Source: Rheinheimera salexigens (GTDB lineage: Bacteria > Pseudomonadota > Gammaproteobacteria > Enterobacterales > Alteromonadaceae). From it: a stretch of DNA of 64,000 bases. Every line of letters begins with the position of its first letter. The first letter of the stretch is position 1. Made by a program: the position numbers and the translations under genes. Positions 18,681 to 28,465 of the stretch are shown piece after piece. Below the pieces are notes generated by a model, which was not told the origin of the DNA, searched no databases, and was given only the letters and a program-made list of their open reading frames with translations. Location of the stretch: contig NZ_MKEK01000001.1 in assembly GCF_001752395.1 (NCBI RefSeq), forward strand, positions 371,466 to 435,465. Reading direction: 5' to 3'.

Positions 18681-18711
18681 TAACCGTTTGCTGACAAAGC
18701 ATAAACGGTTA
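18681..18711. promoter_or_regulatory. 9-bp inverted repeat upstream of second DUF4124 gene
   Basis: TAACCGTTT and AAACGGTTA are separated by 13 bases, ending 20 bases before the ATG at 18732. It could be an operator or a 5'-UTR hairpin. I do not recognise a regulator. Confidence 0.35.
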
Positions 18712-18731
18712 GTGACTTACAGGACTCAAGC

Positions 18732-19250
18732 ATGAAAATAGCTTTATATTTAACATTGTGGCTTAGTTTTAGCCTAATTTCGGCCAATGTACAGGCAGCC
18801 GTTTATAAATGCACAGATAATACGGGTAATGTGGTGTTTCAGGGTGAACCTTGCCGTGATGCTGAAGAGTTAAAATTAGATTTGCGTTTTGCCGAACAAA
18901 CTCCAGAAACAATAGATCGTTTAATTATCGGTAGTTGGTGTGAAGTCGGCACTTCTGAGATATTAGTCGGTGACTTACAACGCGATAGTGCTTTACGTAA
19001 AACTTGGCAGTTTACGGAGCGCGAAATGGTACAACACATCGAGCAAGGCCAGCATGCAGACACTTTTAAATATGCTATTCGCCAGCAACCCGGTAGTTTT
19101 GTCATAAATCATGCCGCTTTTGGCAATGGCCAAGTAAGCTGGCAAGTGAAAACCCTGACCGATGAGCGCTTAGTTATTGCGGCTTATGGCGGCTTTACAC
19201 ATTTGGCCGCAGGCGAGTGCGATGTAGTAATGGCTAATGCAAATGACTAA
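18732..19250 (+). CDS. Secreted DUF4124-domain protein
   Basis: 172 residues: signal peptide (about 1-22, ending V-Q-A-A), a DUF4124 domain (V-Y-K-C-T-D-N-T-G-N-V-V-F-Q-G-E-P-C), and a C-terminal beta-rich part (about 65-165) that I do not recognise, with two further Cys. Probably periplasmic. Paralogous at the N-terminus to the gene at 14535. Followed after 100 bases by proB in the same direction, without an obvious terminator. Function unknown. Confidence 0.78.
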   Translation: MKIALYLTLWLSFSLISANVQAAVYKCTDNTGNVVFQGEPCRDAEELKLDLRFAEQTPETIDRLIIGSWCEVGTSEILVGDLQRDSALRKTWQFTEREMVQHIEQGQHADTFKYAIRQQPGSFVINHAAFGNGQVSWQVKTLTDERLVIAAYGGFTHLAAGECDVVMANAND

Positions 19251-19350
19251 AAATACATGGGGCAACCACACCTATATAGACACTTTTATATAGACACTTA
19301 GATTGCTAAACCTTAAGCTGCTAGAATCAAAATTATCAATTAGGTGTAGT

Positions 19351-20454
19351 ATGTTAAGTTTGCGCTGGCGCCGAATAGTGATCAAAGTAGGCAGTGCGTT
19401 AATCTCGCCAACCGCCAATGGGTGCTCTACCCGTTATTTATTAAGTATTGCTCGTTTTATTAGTGAGTGTCGCGCAATAGGCGTTGAAGTTGTTCTTGTC
19501 TCTTCCGGTAGTGTCGCGGCCGGTAAATCTGCTATTGCTTTTGCTCACCAGCCTTTACCCATTAATATTAAGCAAGCTATGGCCGCAGTAGGCCAAACAG
19601 AAATGATGGCAACGTGGAGTCATTTATTTGATTTTCGCTGTGCTCAGATTTTACTAACCCATGATGATTTTGCTAATCGGCGGCGTTATTTAAATATTGA
19701 TAACACTCTTCGCACCTTGCTCACTAATCAAGTATTGCCGATTATTAATGAAAACGACACGGTTGCCACCGCTGAATTAAAAGTGGGTGATAATGATAAT
19801 TTAGCGGCGATGGTGGCAATATTAGTCGATGCCGATGCACTCATAATCTGCTCAGATATAGATGGGCTATATAGCGCCAATCCAAAAACGACGATTAATG
19901 CTGAATTTATCCCGCTAGTAGAGAAAATCAATGCCGACATTTATGCCATGGCGGGTGCCAGTCACCATACTATTGGCACCGGTGGTATGGTAACTAAGTT
20001 ACAAGCAGCAGAAAAAGCAACTCGGCAAGGTGTCGATACCCTAATTATTAATGGCCAGCAGGCGGTAAACTTTGATCGGCTATTGGCGGGGCAAGTTACA
20101 GGGACGCTATTTCAACGCCAACAAGATAGGCTAAGTGCCAAAAAGCATTGGTTGTTACATAGCATTACCAGTACCGGCAGTATTGTGTTGGATAATGGCG
20201 CAGCGAATGCGTTACAGCAAAAAGGGGCGTCCTTACTCGCTAAAGGCATACTCAATAGTACTGGCCAGTTTGATAAAGGAGATGCCGTTTGGTTATGTAA
20301 CGAAAACGGCGTACAACTGGCGAAAGGAATTAGCCAATATAGTGCGATTGAACTACAACTTATTAAAGGCCAGCACAGCCAAGATATTGCTAGGATATTA
20401 GGTTTTTGCCCCAGCGAAGTGGTGGTGCATCGCGACGATATTGCTTTAAGTTAA
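19351..20454 (+). CDS. proB: Glutamate 5-kinase
   Basis: 367 residues, the same length as E. coli ProB. The amino-acid-kinase domain (1-255) has V-I-K-V-G-S-A-L, V-L-V-S-S-G-S-V-A-A-G, I-I-N-E-N-D-T-V and G-T-G-G-M-V-T-K-L-Q-A-A; the C-terminal PUA domain (about 275-360) has G-A-S-L-L-A-K-G-I. It phosphorylates glutamate in the first step of proline synthesis and is normally feedback-inhibited by proline. Start ATG 19351 is set by homology and an AGGTG upstream; the frame opens at 19303. The usual partner proA is not adjacent: the next gene, 11 bases away, is an FAD oxidoreductase. Confidence 0.93.
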   Translation: MLSLRWRRIVIKVGSALISPTANGCSTRYLLSIARFISECRAIGVEVVLVSSGSVAAGKSAIAFAHQPLPINIKQAMAAVGQTEMMATWSHLFDFRCAQILLTHDDFANRRRYLNIDNTLRTLLTNQVLPIINENDTVATAELKVGDNDNLAAMVAILVDADALIICSDIDGLYSANPKTTINAEFIPLVEKINADIYAMAGASHHTIGTGGMVTKLQAAEKATRQGVDTLIINGQQAVNFDRLLAGQVTGTLFQRQQDRLSAKKHWLLHSITSTGSIVLDNGAANALQQKGASLLAKGILNSTGQFDKGDAVWLCNENGVQLAKGISQYSAIELQLIKGQHSQDIARILGFCPSEVVVHRDDIALS

Positions 20455-20465
20455 CCGGAGAGAAT

Positions 20466-21542
20466 ATGCATATAGCCGTGGTGGGTGGCGGTATCAATGG
20501 CTTAAGCAGCGCTTGGCAATTAGCTTTAGCGGGCCATCAAGTGACCTTGTTTGAACGTGATGGTTTAATGCAAGCCACCAGCAGCGCGTCTTCTAAATTG
20601 TTGCACGGTGGTTTACGTTATTTAGAGCAAGCAGAGTTTCGTTTAGTCTATGAAGCATTACAAGAACGGCGTTGGTGGTTAAAAAAAGCGCCTAAACTAA
20701 CCCGCCGCTTAGCCATTTTATATCCATTTTATACTCACACCCAGCGACCGCGCTGGCAGGTTAAAATTGGCTTATGGTTATACGATAAATTTGCTGGACG
20801 TAAAGGCATAGGCCAGCACCGTTGGTTAACGGCTGAGCAAACCTTACGTTGCTCACCACAGCTAAAGGCCGAGGGTTTACGCGGCGCTTATTTATTTTTT
20901 GATGGCCAAATGGACGACCATAAATTAGGTTTATGGATGGCCGAGCAGTGTGATAAAGCGGGCGTTATTATTAAACAACATACCGAAGTGCAGCAAATAA
21001 ATGCTCAAGGCGGGGTTTTAATTGCTGCAGGTTGGCAGCAGTTTGATCGGGTCATCAATGTGGCAGGGCCGTGGAGTCAGCAATTATTAGAGCGCTCTAC
21101 AATTACCCCAAAGCAAAAGCTAGATTTAGTGCGAGGCAGTCATTTACTGTTACCCGCTATGGGCCGATATGGTCACATGTTAGAGGTACCGCACGAGCAA
21201 CGTTTAATTTTTGTTTTACCCTACCAAGGCCACACTTTAGTGGGTACTACTGAAGTGCGACAGCAGCTAGAACAACCAATCGCTTGTTCGGTACAAGAGC
21301 GAGATTACCTATTAAACACCTATAATCACTATTTTCAGCCTGCAAAAGCCAGTATAGATATATTGGCAGATTTTGCCGGTGTTAGGCCATTGCTTGCAGG
21401 TAGCGATAATGCCAGTCGTGCTAGCAGAGAATATCAATTGAATTGGCAAGGTAAGATATTAACGGTGTCGGGCGGAAAATGGACCACAGCACGCGCTTTG
21501 GCTAAGCACGTGCTGCAACAAATTCAACAAAAAGTTGATTGA
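20466..21542 (+). CDS. FAD-dependent oxidoreductase, short GlpD-like
   Basis: 358 residues. The N-terminal Rossmann motif V-V-G-G-G-I-N-G-L-S-S-A is followed by T-S-S-A-S-S-K-L-L-H-G-G-L-R-Y-L-E, the flavin-contact segment characteristic of glycerol-3-phosphate dehydrogenases (GlpD/GlpO). It ends soon after the second FAD motif (G-G-K-W-T-T-A-R-A) and so lacks the ~130-residue C-terminal helical domain of GlpD (about 500 residues). It may oxidise glycerol-3-phosphate or a related substrate. GGAGAG precedes ATG 20466, so the longer frame from 20406, which overlaps proB, is rejected. Probably cotranscribed with proB. Confidence 0.8.
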   Translation: MHIAVVGGGINGLSSAWQLALAGHQVTLFERDGLMQATSSASSKLLHGGLRYLEQAEFRLVYEALQERRWWLKKAPKLTRRLAILYPFYTHTQRPRWQVKIGLWLYDKFAGRKGIGQHRWLTAEQTLRCSPQLKAEGLRGAYLFFDGQMDDHKLGLWMAEQCDKAGVIIKQHTEVQQINAQGGVLIAAGWQQFDRVINVAGPWSQQLLERSTITPKQKLDLVRGSHLLLPAMGRYGHMLEVPHEQRLIFVLPYQGHTLVGTTEVRQQLEQPIACSVQERDYLLNTYNHYFQPAKASIDILADFAGVRPLLAGSDNASRASREYQLNWQGKILTVSGGKWTTARALAKHVLQQIQQKVD

Positions 21543-21544
21543 AG

Positions 21545-22864
21545 CTATAAAGTTAAAGCTAATATTTTTGAACGGCGTTGATAGTTGTACATTTGTTTTT
21601 TCTGCGCCGGTAAATCATCTACGGTTAATAGCTCAAAGCCTTGCTCTAAAAACCAATGAATACTGCGGGTAGTTAAAGCGAATAATTTATCAAAGCGTTG
21701 CTGCCGCGCAAGCTGAATAATACTATTCAGTAATAAACTGCCACGATCGGCATCACGATACTCTGGATGCACGGCTAAACAGGCAAACTCCGCCACATTG
21801 TCTTCTGGAAACGTATATAAAGCGGCGCAGCCAATCACTAAACCATCGCGTTCAATTAATGTAAATTGATTAATTTCCAATTCCAATTGTTCGCGTGAAC
21901 GTCTTACTAATAAGCCTTGTTGTTCTAGCGGGCGAATTAAATCTAAAATACCGCCAATATCAGCAATGGTGGCCTGACGTAGTTTTTCGGCCGACTCGGT
22001 AACAATTTGGGTACCAATACCATCGCGAGAAAATAGCTCTTGTAATAAAGACCCGTCATCAGCAAAACCGACTAAGTGGCAACGCGGCACGCCGCCGCGA
22101 CAGGCTAAAATAGCCGCTTGTAAAAAGGCTAAGGTGCTAGGACAAGCCGCTAAAGTGGGTTGAGCATTCTGTACCAGTTGTTCGGCGTAGTTTGGCATCA
22201 TTTCGGCAATAATGCGGTCATCTTCATCGGTAATACCGCCAATTTCGCTAAAACCAATCATTTTGTCCGCTTTTAGCTTTATCGCGACTTGAGTGGCAAT
22301 ATCTTCTGCGGTTAAATTAAAACTTTCACCGGTGACAGAAGCCGCAATAGGGCCCATTAACACAATGCCGTTAGTATCAAGCTGGCGGCGTATACCTGCC
22401 GTGTCGATACGACGCACTCGGCCACTATGAAAATAATCCACGCCTTCATCTACGCCTAAGGGTTGAGCAATAACAAAGTTACCGCTAACCACGTTAATTT
22501 GCGCACCTTGCATTGGCGTGTTGCTTAAACTCATTGATAAGCGGGCGGTAATATCTAATTGCAACTCGCCAGCCACTTGCTTAATTAAACGAAACGAGTC
22601 GTCATCGGTAATGCGAATATGCTGATGAAAACTGGGCGCTAAACCGGCGTTTTCTAACGCCCGATTAATTTGTGGTCGGGCACCATAAACCAGAACGATT
22701 TTAATGCCTAAGCTATTTAATAGCGCAATATCGTTAATAATGCTGCGAAAACCAGCTTGATTAATCGCTTCACCGCCTAACATTACGACAAAGGTTTTGC
22801 CGCGATGAGCATTAACATAAGGTGCCGACTGGCGAAATCCAGATACAAGTTCAGTAGTACGCAC
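21545..22864 (-). CDS. argA: N-acetylglutamate synthase
   Basis: 439 residues: N-terminal amino-acid-kinase-like domain ([13 protein letters not shown], then V-Y-G-A-R-P-Q-I) that senses arginine, and a C-terminal GNAT domain (about 290-439; [21 protein letters not shown]). Alignment with E. coli ArgA fixes the start at the GTG 22864 (V-R-T-T-E-L-V), with GGAAG 9 bases upstream. It catalyses the first committed step of arginine synthesis. A perfect ArgR-type operator lies at 23009-23022. Converges with the FAD oxidoreductase, 2 bases apart. Confidence 0.95.
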   Translation of the reverse strand: MRTTELVSGFRQSAPYVNAHRGKTFVVMLGGEAINQAGFRSIINDIALLNSLGIKIVLVYGARPQINRALENAGLAPSFHQHIRITDDDSFRLIKQVAGELQLDITARLSMSLSNTPMQGAQINVVSGNFVIAQPLGVDEGVDYFHSGRVRRIDTAGIRRQLDTNGIVLMGPIAASVTGESFNLTAEDIATQVAIKLKADKMIGFSEIGGITDEDDRIIAEMMPNYAEQLVQNAQPTLAACPSTLAFLQAAILACRGGVPRCHLVGFADDGSLLQELFSRDGIGTQIVTESAEKLRQATIADIGGILDLIRPLEQQGLLVRRSREQLELEINQFTLIERDGLVIGCAALYTFPEDNVAEFACLAVHPEYRDADRGSLLLNSIIQLARQQRFDKLFALTTRSIHWFLEQGFELLTVDDLPAQKKQMYNYQRRSKILALTL

Positions 22865-22943
22865 GGGCAAGAGCTTCCTTATTAATAAGCATAACAATGT
22901 GATAAGTAATAGTATAAGTTAAAGATGGCTGCAAAGTTTTAAA

Positions 22944-22974
22944 ATGCCAACCCGATAACCGGTATGGTTGGCAT
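22944..22974 (-). terminator. Probable terminator for the yjfLMC operon
   Basis: ATGCCAACC and GGTTGGCAT separated by 13 bases. On the minus strand TTTTAAAACTTT follows the hairpin. It lies between the yjfC stop and argA, so it could also act in the argA leader. Confidence 0.55.
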
Positions 22975-23008
22975 GATAAAATTATTCTGGTTGAATATCC
23001 AGTTTTAA

Positions 23009-23022
23009 TGAATATTAATTCA
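23009..23022. promoter_or_regulatory. ArgR operator (ARG box) upstream of argA
   Basis: TGAATATTAATTCA is an exact match to the ARG-box consensus TGAATWWWWATTCA. It lies 145 bases upstream of argA, on the side from which argA is transcribed. A weaker half-site (TTGAATATCC) lies just to the left (22991-23000). Confidence 0.65.
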
Positions 23023-23067
23023 GGTGTGACCCTTGGTAATCTCATAATCACAGGTAATAACTTGGTG

Positions 23068-24216
23068 CTAATCCAGTATTATATGCGGCAAGAATCGAGA
23101 GCTATCTTTGGTAATTAAACTGTTATCTTCACGAATACAAATGCCAGCGGCACTGTCACCCACTACCCAGCTACCAATTAAGCTATAGCTATCGGCAAAT
23201 TTTGGTAATGGATGTAAAGCTTGCAGAATATAACCACTATCGTCATAAGGTCCATCTTGCTTTACCGTTTGTCCTTGCTGGGTCAGCAGTTCGATATTAG
23301 CGCCTTCACGAGAAAATAATGGCTTTTTAACCCATCCAGGGGTTAATGCTTTACCTTGGTCAAACATAGCTGGTAATAAGTTAGGATGATTAGGAAACTT
23401 TTGCCATAACAAAGGTAAAATGCCTTTATTAGAAATAATCGATTTCCACAACGGCTCTATCCATTGAGTCTTACTGGTGAGCACCGTGCTAGCAAAATCT
23501 TCTTGCAGCATAAATTCCCATGGGTACAGCTTAAATAGCCCTTCGATAGCGTAGCCATCTAAGTCCACTAACTGACCATCGGCATTACCTAGTTGCTCTA
23601 AGCCAATATAACGGGCATCTACACCACTTTGTAGGGCAATATCCATTAAATAATCAACGGTGCCTTTGTCTTCAATACTGTCGGTAACACTACTAAAGTA
23701 AAATGGTTGCGGTAAGGCTAACTCAGAAAAGGCTTGCTGTAACTTATCTTGTAGCGAGTTAAATTGATCAGCATGTTGTGGGATTTCGCCGCGCATTAAC
23801 TGATCTTCTAACCATACCCATTGAAAAAAACCAGTCTCAAATAATGAAGTAGGCGTATCGTAATTTAACTCAAGCAGCTTAGCGGGGCCGTTACCATCGT
23901 AACTAAAGTCCATTCTGCCGTATAAATGCGGCTGAGCACTTTGCCAACTGTCTCGCACCGCTTGCCAATAAGCTTCTGGGATGGCTAATTGCTGCAATAA
24001 TTGCTCGCTATTTACGACATCTTCAACCACGGCTAAGGCCATTTGATGCAATTCTTCAGTTGGCTGCTCTAAATCTTGTTCAATTTGCTGCAAGCTAAAC
24101 TGGTAATAAGCGGTTTCGTCCCAGTACGGTTCACCATCAAAGGTATGAAACGCAAAACCAACACTCTCGGCAAACTGTTGCCAGCCGGGTCTGGGGCTGC
24201 AATTGATTTTTTTCAT
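23068..24216 (-). CDS. yjfC: Glutathionylspermidine synthase-family ATP-grasp ligase
   Basis: 382 residues, colinear with E. coli YjfC/YgiC. It has the ATP-grasp C-N ligase fold of the glutathionylspermidine synthetase domain: Y-G-R-M-D-F-S-Y-D-G, K-L-L-E-L-N-Y-D-T-P-T-S-L, K-K-P-L-F-S-R-E-G-A-N, and G-I-R-E-D-N-S-L-I-T-K-D at the metal/ATP site. These enzymes lack the amidase domain of Gss, and their natural amine and peptide substrates remain unsettled. It lies 3 bases after the DUF1190 gene in one operon. Confidence 0.88.
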   Translation of the reverse strand: MKKINCSPRPGWQQFAESVGFAFHTFDGEPYWDETAYYQFSLQQIEQDLEQPTEELHQMALAVVEDVVNSEQLLQQLAIPEAYWQAVRDSWQSAQPHLYGRMDFSYDGNGPAKLLELNYDTPTSLFETGFFQWVWLEDQLMRGEIPQHADQFNSLQDKLQQAFSELALPQPFYFSSVTDSIEDKGTVDYLMDIALQSGVDARYIGLEQLGNADGQLVDLDGYAIEGLFKLYPWEFMLQEDFASTVLTSKTQWIEPLWKSIISNKGILPLLWQKFPNHPNLLPAMFDQGKALTPGWVKKPLFSREGANIELLTQQGQTVKQDGPYDDSGYILQALHPLPKFADSYSLIGSWVVGDSAAGICIREDNSLITKDSSRFLPHIILD

Positions 24217-24219
24217 GCC

Positions 24220-24867
24220 TTAGCCACCAAAACTTGATCTAGTGCTGCTACGTCTTGCTGCTTGGGCGCCAAAGCCACCACGGCGTGCCATTGCTGCCGG
24301 TTTTGGTTGTACTGATGATGGTTTAATCCGAGTTGCACCAGGTTGCTTGGCGACGGCAGTATTAGTGGCGGTGCGGAAAGTTTGTCTGTCATCACGAGAT
24401 TTATACAACGGTTGTGACGCTACTGGGCTAGCATTTTTTGTTGCAGCTTGTGGCGCTTGACCACCTAAACCGCCGCGATTAAGCATTTGTCCGGCCATAA
24501 AACCCATCATCATCGGCATAAAAAAACCACTGCTTTGCTGGCTTTGCGCTTGCGGCGCGGTTTCCGAGCCCGTTTGGATTGAATTGCTGGCAATAATCGG
24601 TGCCGACTCACATTGACCAGAGCCAAAATCGGTTTCACATTCGGTTTTATTATGATACCGCGGCGCTACTTGTGGATGCAGTGCTTTAGCTTCAGCAAAA
24701 GCGGCTTGGCATTGTGCTGGCGGATTGTAAAAAGCCGCACATTCGTCAGGCGTATTATACACTTGCACTTCAACAGGCTCTTCGCCACAGCCAGTTAACA
24801 TTAAACCCGCTGCGGGTACCATCATAATTAAGCGTGCAGTTTTACTGCGTTTAAATACGTTTGACAT
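24220..24867 (-). CDS. yjfM: DUF1190 lipoprotein (YgiB/YjfM family)
   Basis: 215 residues. Lipoprotein signal with lipobox M-L-T-G-C (about residue 27), a conserved Cys-rich stretch (D-E-C-A-A-F-Y-N-P-P-A-Q-C and T-E-C-E-T-D-F-G-S-G-Q-C), a Met/Gly-rich middle (F-M-P-M-M-M-G-F-M-A-G) and a low-complexity basic C-terminus ending R-S-S-F-G-G. It is the partner always found beside YgiC/YjfC ligases and is probably an envelope substrate or scaffold (inference). GAGGAG lies just before the ATG. Symbol given by synteny with E. coli yjfLMC. Confidence 0.85.
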   Translation of the reverse strand: MSNVFKRSKTARLIMMVPAAGLMLTGCGEEPVEVQVYNTPDECAAFYNPPAQCQAAFAEAKALHPQVAPRYHNKTECETDFGSGQCESAPIIASNSIQTGSETAPQAQSQQSSGFFMPMMMGFMAGQMLNRGGLGGQAPQAATKNASPVASQPLYKSRDDRQTFRTATNTAVAKQPGATRIKPSSVQPKPAAMARRGGFGAQAARRSSTRSSFGG

Positions 24868-24876
24868 TATGTCTCC

Positions 24877-25290
24877 TCAGTAACTCATACTCGCGGCATT
24901 CAGTATGCCTACCACGATCGAACAGCTTGCTGAAAAAATGCCGGCGGCCATTTCACCCTCTGTTATACGTTTAGGCAGTTGTTTTAACATTAATGAGCTA
25001 ACAAAAAATGCGATTAATTGAATTAACAATGCGACTGCGCCCCAAATTGCACAATCTAATAACGATAATGAGTTAGTTATTGCACTGGCTAACGGCCAAG
25101 CAAAACCTATAATAGCACCGCCAAATGCTATGGCTGCGGCAGAGTTGTTGGCTCGAATTAAGCCAAATTCATCATGGGGAGTTAGCCAAGTGTAGCTACG
25201 AACAAATATCAGGAGTAACAGTACGGCTAGTGCAAAGTAAGTAGCAAAAGCCAGTAAACCGTTTAAAGAGTGCATTGCAGTATCAAGCAT
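24877..25290 (-). CDS. yjfL: DUF350 inner-membrane protein YjfL
   Basis: 137 residues with four membrane helices: two DUF350 repeats in tandem. It matches E. coli YjfL along its length, including L-L-A-F-A-T-Y-F, T-P-H-D-E-F-G-L-I-R-A-N-N and a C-terminal A-G-I-F-S-A-S segment. Members sit in operons with YjfM and YjfC; the job is unknown, perhaps anchoring the module in the membrane. Start is uncertain: ATG 25290 is used, but TTG 25311 or ATG 25275 (best match to the E. coli N-terminus) are possible. First gene of the three-gene unit. Confidence 0.85.
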   Translation of the reverse strand: MLDTAMHSLNGLLAFATYFALAVLLLLIFVRSYTWLTPHDEFGLIRANNSAAAIAFGGAIIGFAWPLASAITNSLSLLDCAIWGAVALLIQLIAFFVSSLMLKQLPKRITEGEMAAGIFSASCSIVVGILNAASMSY

Positions 25291-25404
25291 GGAAATAGCC
25301 CAGTTAAACAAATAATGCTCGATCCTGCGTTTTATCCTGGCTTAATTCAAGTTAATTTATTATTTAACCGCAGATGTACTTCATTCTAGCGTGGTGTAGT
25401 CATC

Positions 25405-26673
25405 TTAGTTTAAAACTTTGGCCGCTTGATTCCATAGGTTCTGTTGCTCAGAATGACTAAAAAATTCATTGGGTTGCCAATAACGCGGCACTAAACGGCG
25501 TAATTGACCGGGCTGCCAATCGGCACTCAGTTTAGTTAAAATTTCACGTAATCTGGCTTCAGGCATAATGGTTAACTTATCGCGGGCGGGTTTAAAGTAC
25601 AGGTTATAGTCGACACTAATTTGGCAGTTTTGCCCGCCACGACGATAGTGTAAATTGCGGCTAACCACCCGACACAGCGGCTGCTCGGGCGACGTGGGAT
25701 AAAGCTGGTTAACGATAGCTAATTCATATTTTTCTTGGCTGCTAATATCGAGCTGTTTGGGTAAAAAAGTAATGCCATAGCCTTGCGGAAAAATGCCGGT
25801 AATACGTAGCAATTGATCCACTAATAGCGCATCTATTTGTTTTCGTTTGGCGGCTTGTTTTAAAATAAGCGCCACTTTAGGTAAGGTTTCATAACGAAAG
25901 CGATTGCGTCCAGGCAGCACGACCGAGCTATACACTTGGGGTATTTTGACAATATTACCTAAAAGACTTTCCGAGTTTTCAACTTGCTGTAATATTTGTT
26001 GAATTAATTGTATTTGTTGTTGCTGAGAGTGTTGGTGCTGTTGCTGCTGCAATTTGCAGTTGCCACGATAAGCGGTGGGCTGCAAACCTTTTTTGGCCAA
26101 TAACAGTCTGGCCGCTTGGTTGACGCTATTAAATTCAGTGCGCTCTTCGCCAGACATAGCCCGCAGCGGATCAAGTTGTTGGATTTGGTTACCATACAAA
26201 ATGGCTGCCGTTTGGCTGTGTTGTAAGCCGGCATCTAGCAATAAAATAGCCATAACAAGCGGCATTTGCACATACAGCCGATATTGGCAATCGGCATCAT
26301 TAGGTTGACGCGCAGCATAATAGCCTTGTAACAGGGCATCAGTTAACTGGTTATGTTCTAAGGCATGATCTAATAAACGTAAGGCTAATACGGCACGATA
26401 AATAGGTTTGTAGCTAAACTGCACTTCACGCCAGCGGCGAATTGAAGTGGGTACAGTCAGCTGTAATGAACCGAGAATTTTAGCAGAGCGGGTTAAAGTT
26501 TCTTGCTGAGTCGCACCTTCGCTTAAATTTAAAAGTCGCTCTGCTGTAAACAGTAGATCCGGCAGCATGTTAGCAGGCTGAGTGTCCGCTGCTTGATAAA
26601 ACAGCTCTGCTTGGCTAGCTAGATTGCTTTCATCAGTATATAGCGCAGCCATAATACGTTTTAGATGGCGCAT
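25405..26673 (-). CDS. Unrecognised cytosolic protein upstream of yjfL
   Basis: 422 residues, mostly helical, with a Gln/His-rich low-complexity stretch (about 215-235) and no signal peptide or membrane helix. The stretch I-T-G-I-F-P-Q-G-Y-G-I and the following beta-rich part recall the segment after the catalytic core of HD-GYP proteins, but neither the HD nor the GYP catalytic motif is present, so phosphodiesterase activity is not supported. ATG 26673 is used; a TTG at 26712 with a GGGAT upstream would add 13 residues. It lies 114 bases before yjfL and may belong to the same transcript. Confidence 0.6.
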   Translation of the reverse strand: MRHLKRIMAALYTDESNLASQAELFYQAADTQPANMLPDLLFTAERLLNLSEGATQQETLTRSAKILGSLQLTVPTSIRRWREVQFSYKPIYRAVLALRLLDHALEHNQLTDALLQGYYAARQPNDADCQYRLYVQMPLVMAILLLDAGLQHSQTAAILYGNQIQQLDPLRAMSGEERTEFNSVNQAARLLLAKKGLQPTAYRGNCKLQQQQHQHSQQQQIQLIQQILQQVENSESLLGNIVKIPQVYSSVVLPGRNRFRYETLPKVALILKQAAKRKQIDALLVDQLLRITGIFPQGYGITFLPKQLDISSQEKYELAIVNQLYPTSPEQPLCRVVSRNLHYRRGGQNCQISVDYNLYFKPARDKLTIMPEARLREILTKLSADWQPGQLRRLVPRYWQPNEFFSHSEQQNLWNQAAKVLN

Positions 26674-27001
26674 AAAAACAGTTTCATGCGAGTCTGTGCG
26701 ATTTGATTTCAAAAGCGGATCCCAGCGTTGAAAAAATAAAACAGTGATGATGGCCTAAGTTATAGTTTAATCAGCTGCAGTAATAAAGCGACTAATAGTT
26801 GAATTAAAAGCAGTTTTAAAGCAAATGTTTTCTTTATGCTAGCGCAAATTCCTACGTAATTAACAACAATAGTAAGCGCTGTGTTACTTAGCTTGTTAGC
26901 TCGCATTATCTACGCTTTTACTGTAAACTGCGCGCCCCTCTGTTTTGGAGGCGACTGCAGCTGCGGCAGATGTATCACGCAGCACAACTGCGGGATCTCG
27001 C

Positions 27002-28288
27002 ATGCAATTTACCGATTTAAACTTAGCGCCTGCGCTATTAAAAGCTATTGCCGATAAAGGTTATAGCTCTCCTTCGCCAATTCAAGAACAAGCCATTCCT
27101 GGTATCTTAGCTGGCCGCGATTTAATGGCAGCAGCCCAAACCGGTACTGGCAAAACTGCAGGTTTTACTTTACCTCTGCTGCAGTTATTAAGTGACGGCG
27201 CAAAAGTACAACCAAACCAAGCTCGGGCATTAATTTTAACACCTACCCGTGAACTAGCGGCACAAGTAGCACAAAGTGTTGCTGACTATAGTAAATACAT
27301 GCCGTTAAAAAGCACCGTGGTGTTTGGTGGTGTGAAAATTAATCCACAGATGATGGCATTACGCCGTGGTGTCGATATTTTAGTAGCAACGCCAGGTCGG
27401 TTATTGGATTTATACCAACAAAACGCGGTGCGTTTTAGTCAATTAGAAGTGTTAGTGTTAGATGAAGCCGATCGTATGTTAGATATGGGCTTTATTAATG
27501 ATATTAAAAAAATTCTGGCGCTATTACCTAAAAAACGCCAAAACTTACTATTCTCTGCTACTTTTTCGGCAGATATTCGTAAATTAGCTAAAGGTTTAGT
27601 TTCTAATCCTTTAGAAGTGTCTGTTAGCCCAGAAAACAGTACAGCCGAGCGTGTTGAGCAAAGTATTTATCCGGTGGATAAAGGCCGTAAAGCGGCGTTG
27701 CTAACCCAATTAGTGCATGAAAATAACTGGCAACAAGTGCTGGTTTTCACTAAAACAAAACATCAAGCTAATAAACTGACCACCCATTTAGAATCTGCAG
27801 GCATTAAAGCGGCAGCCATTCATGGTAATAAAAGTCAAAATGCACGGACCAAGGCTTTGGCCGATTTTAAAAACGGCAGTATTCGTGCGCTGGTAGCGAC
27901 AGATATTGCGGCACGTGGTTTAGATATTGATCAATTACCGCAAGTGGTAAATTATGAATTACCTAACGTAGCCGAAGATTATGTGCATCGTATTGGTCGT
28001 ACTGGGCGTGCTGGCGCTGCGGGGCATGCTATTTCATTAGTTTGTGTCGATGAAACCAAAGAATTAATTGCGATTGAGCGTTTAATCAAGCAACAGCTAC
28101 CACGAACGACTGTGGAAGGTTATGCGCCGGTTAATACCGTGCCGGTTTTGCCATTAAATACCAAACCTTATAAACCGAAAAAAGCTAAACCAAAACCAGC
28201 AACTTCAAAACCAATAATGCAAAAAGCCAACGCGCCGCATCATGCTGCAGCTCCTAAGCAATTTGCTAACAATAATAGAACAAGTTAA
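27002..28288 (+). CDS. rhlE: DEAD-box ATP-dependent RNA helicase RhlE
   Basis: 428 residues. Q motif G-Y-S-S-P-S-P-I-Q, Walker [21 protein letters not shown] (DEAD), S-A-T, and motif [10 protein letters not shown] are all present in order. A basic, Lys/Pro-rich tail (about 385-428) is typical of RhlE and binds RNA. It works in ribosome assembly and RNA turnover. ATG 27002 is chosen because the protein then begins M-Q-F-T-D-L-N-L as in RhlE; the frame extends to a TTG at 26945. Confidence 0.92.
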   Translation: MQFTDLNLAPALLKAIADKGYSSPSPIQEQAIPGILAGRDLMAAAQTGTGKTAGFTLPLLQLLSDGAKVQPNQARALILTPTRELAAQVAQSVADYSKYMPLKSTVVFGGVKINPQMMALRRGVDILVATPGRLLDLYQQNAVRFSQLEVLVLDEADRMLDMGFINDIKKILALLPKKRQNLLFSATFSADIRKLAKGLVSNPLEVSVSPENSTAERVEQSIYPVDKGRKAALLTQLVHENNWQQVLVFTKTKHQANKLTTHLESAGIKAAAIHGNKSQNARTKALADFKNGSIRALVATDIAARGLDIDQLPQVVNYELPNVAEDYVHRIGRTGRAGAAGHAISLVCVDETKELIAIERLIKQQLPRTTVEGYAPVNTVPVLPLNTKPYKPKKAKPKPATSKPIMQKANAPHHAAAPKQFANNNRTS

Positions 28289-28465
28289 ATTAAAGAAAGG
28301 AATAGCTTTAAGTTGTTGTTAAATTAGTGGCAGCAACTTTGTTTCTAAAATGCTATATTCATCTTTCTTATTTGCTTTGGTATGTTGCATGCTTTTTATA
28401 AGAAAAATAAATACAGTGAAGATCACTGTTCAATATGCATTTGAAACGAGGTTGCCACTGAGCAT

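Noticed and set aside
26945..27001. TTG-started N-terminal extension of RhlE
   Set aside because: The extension is Ala/Thr-rich and unlike RhlE N-termini; ATG 27002 gives the conserved beginning.
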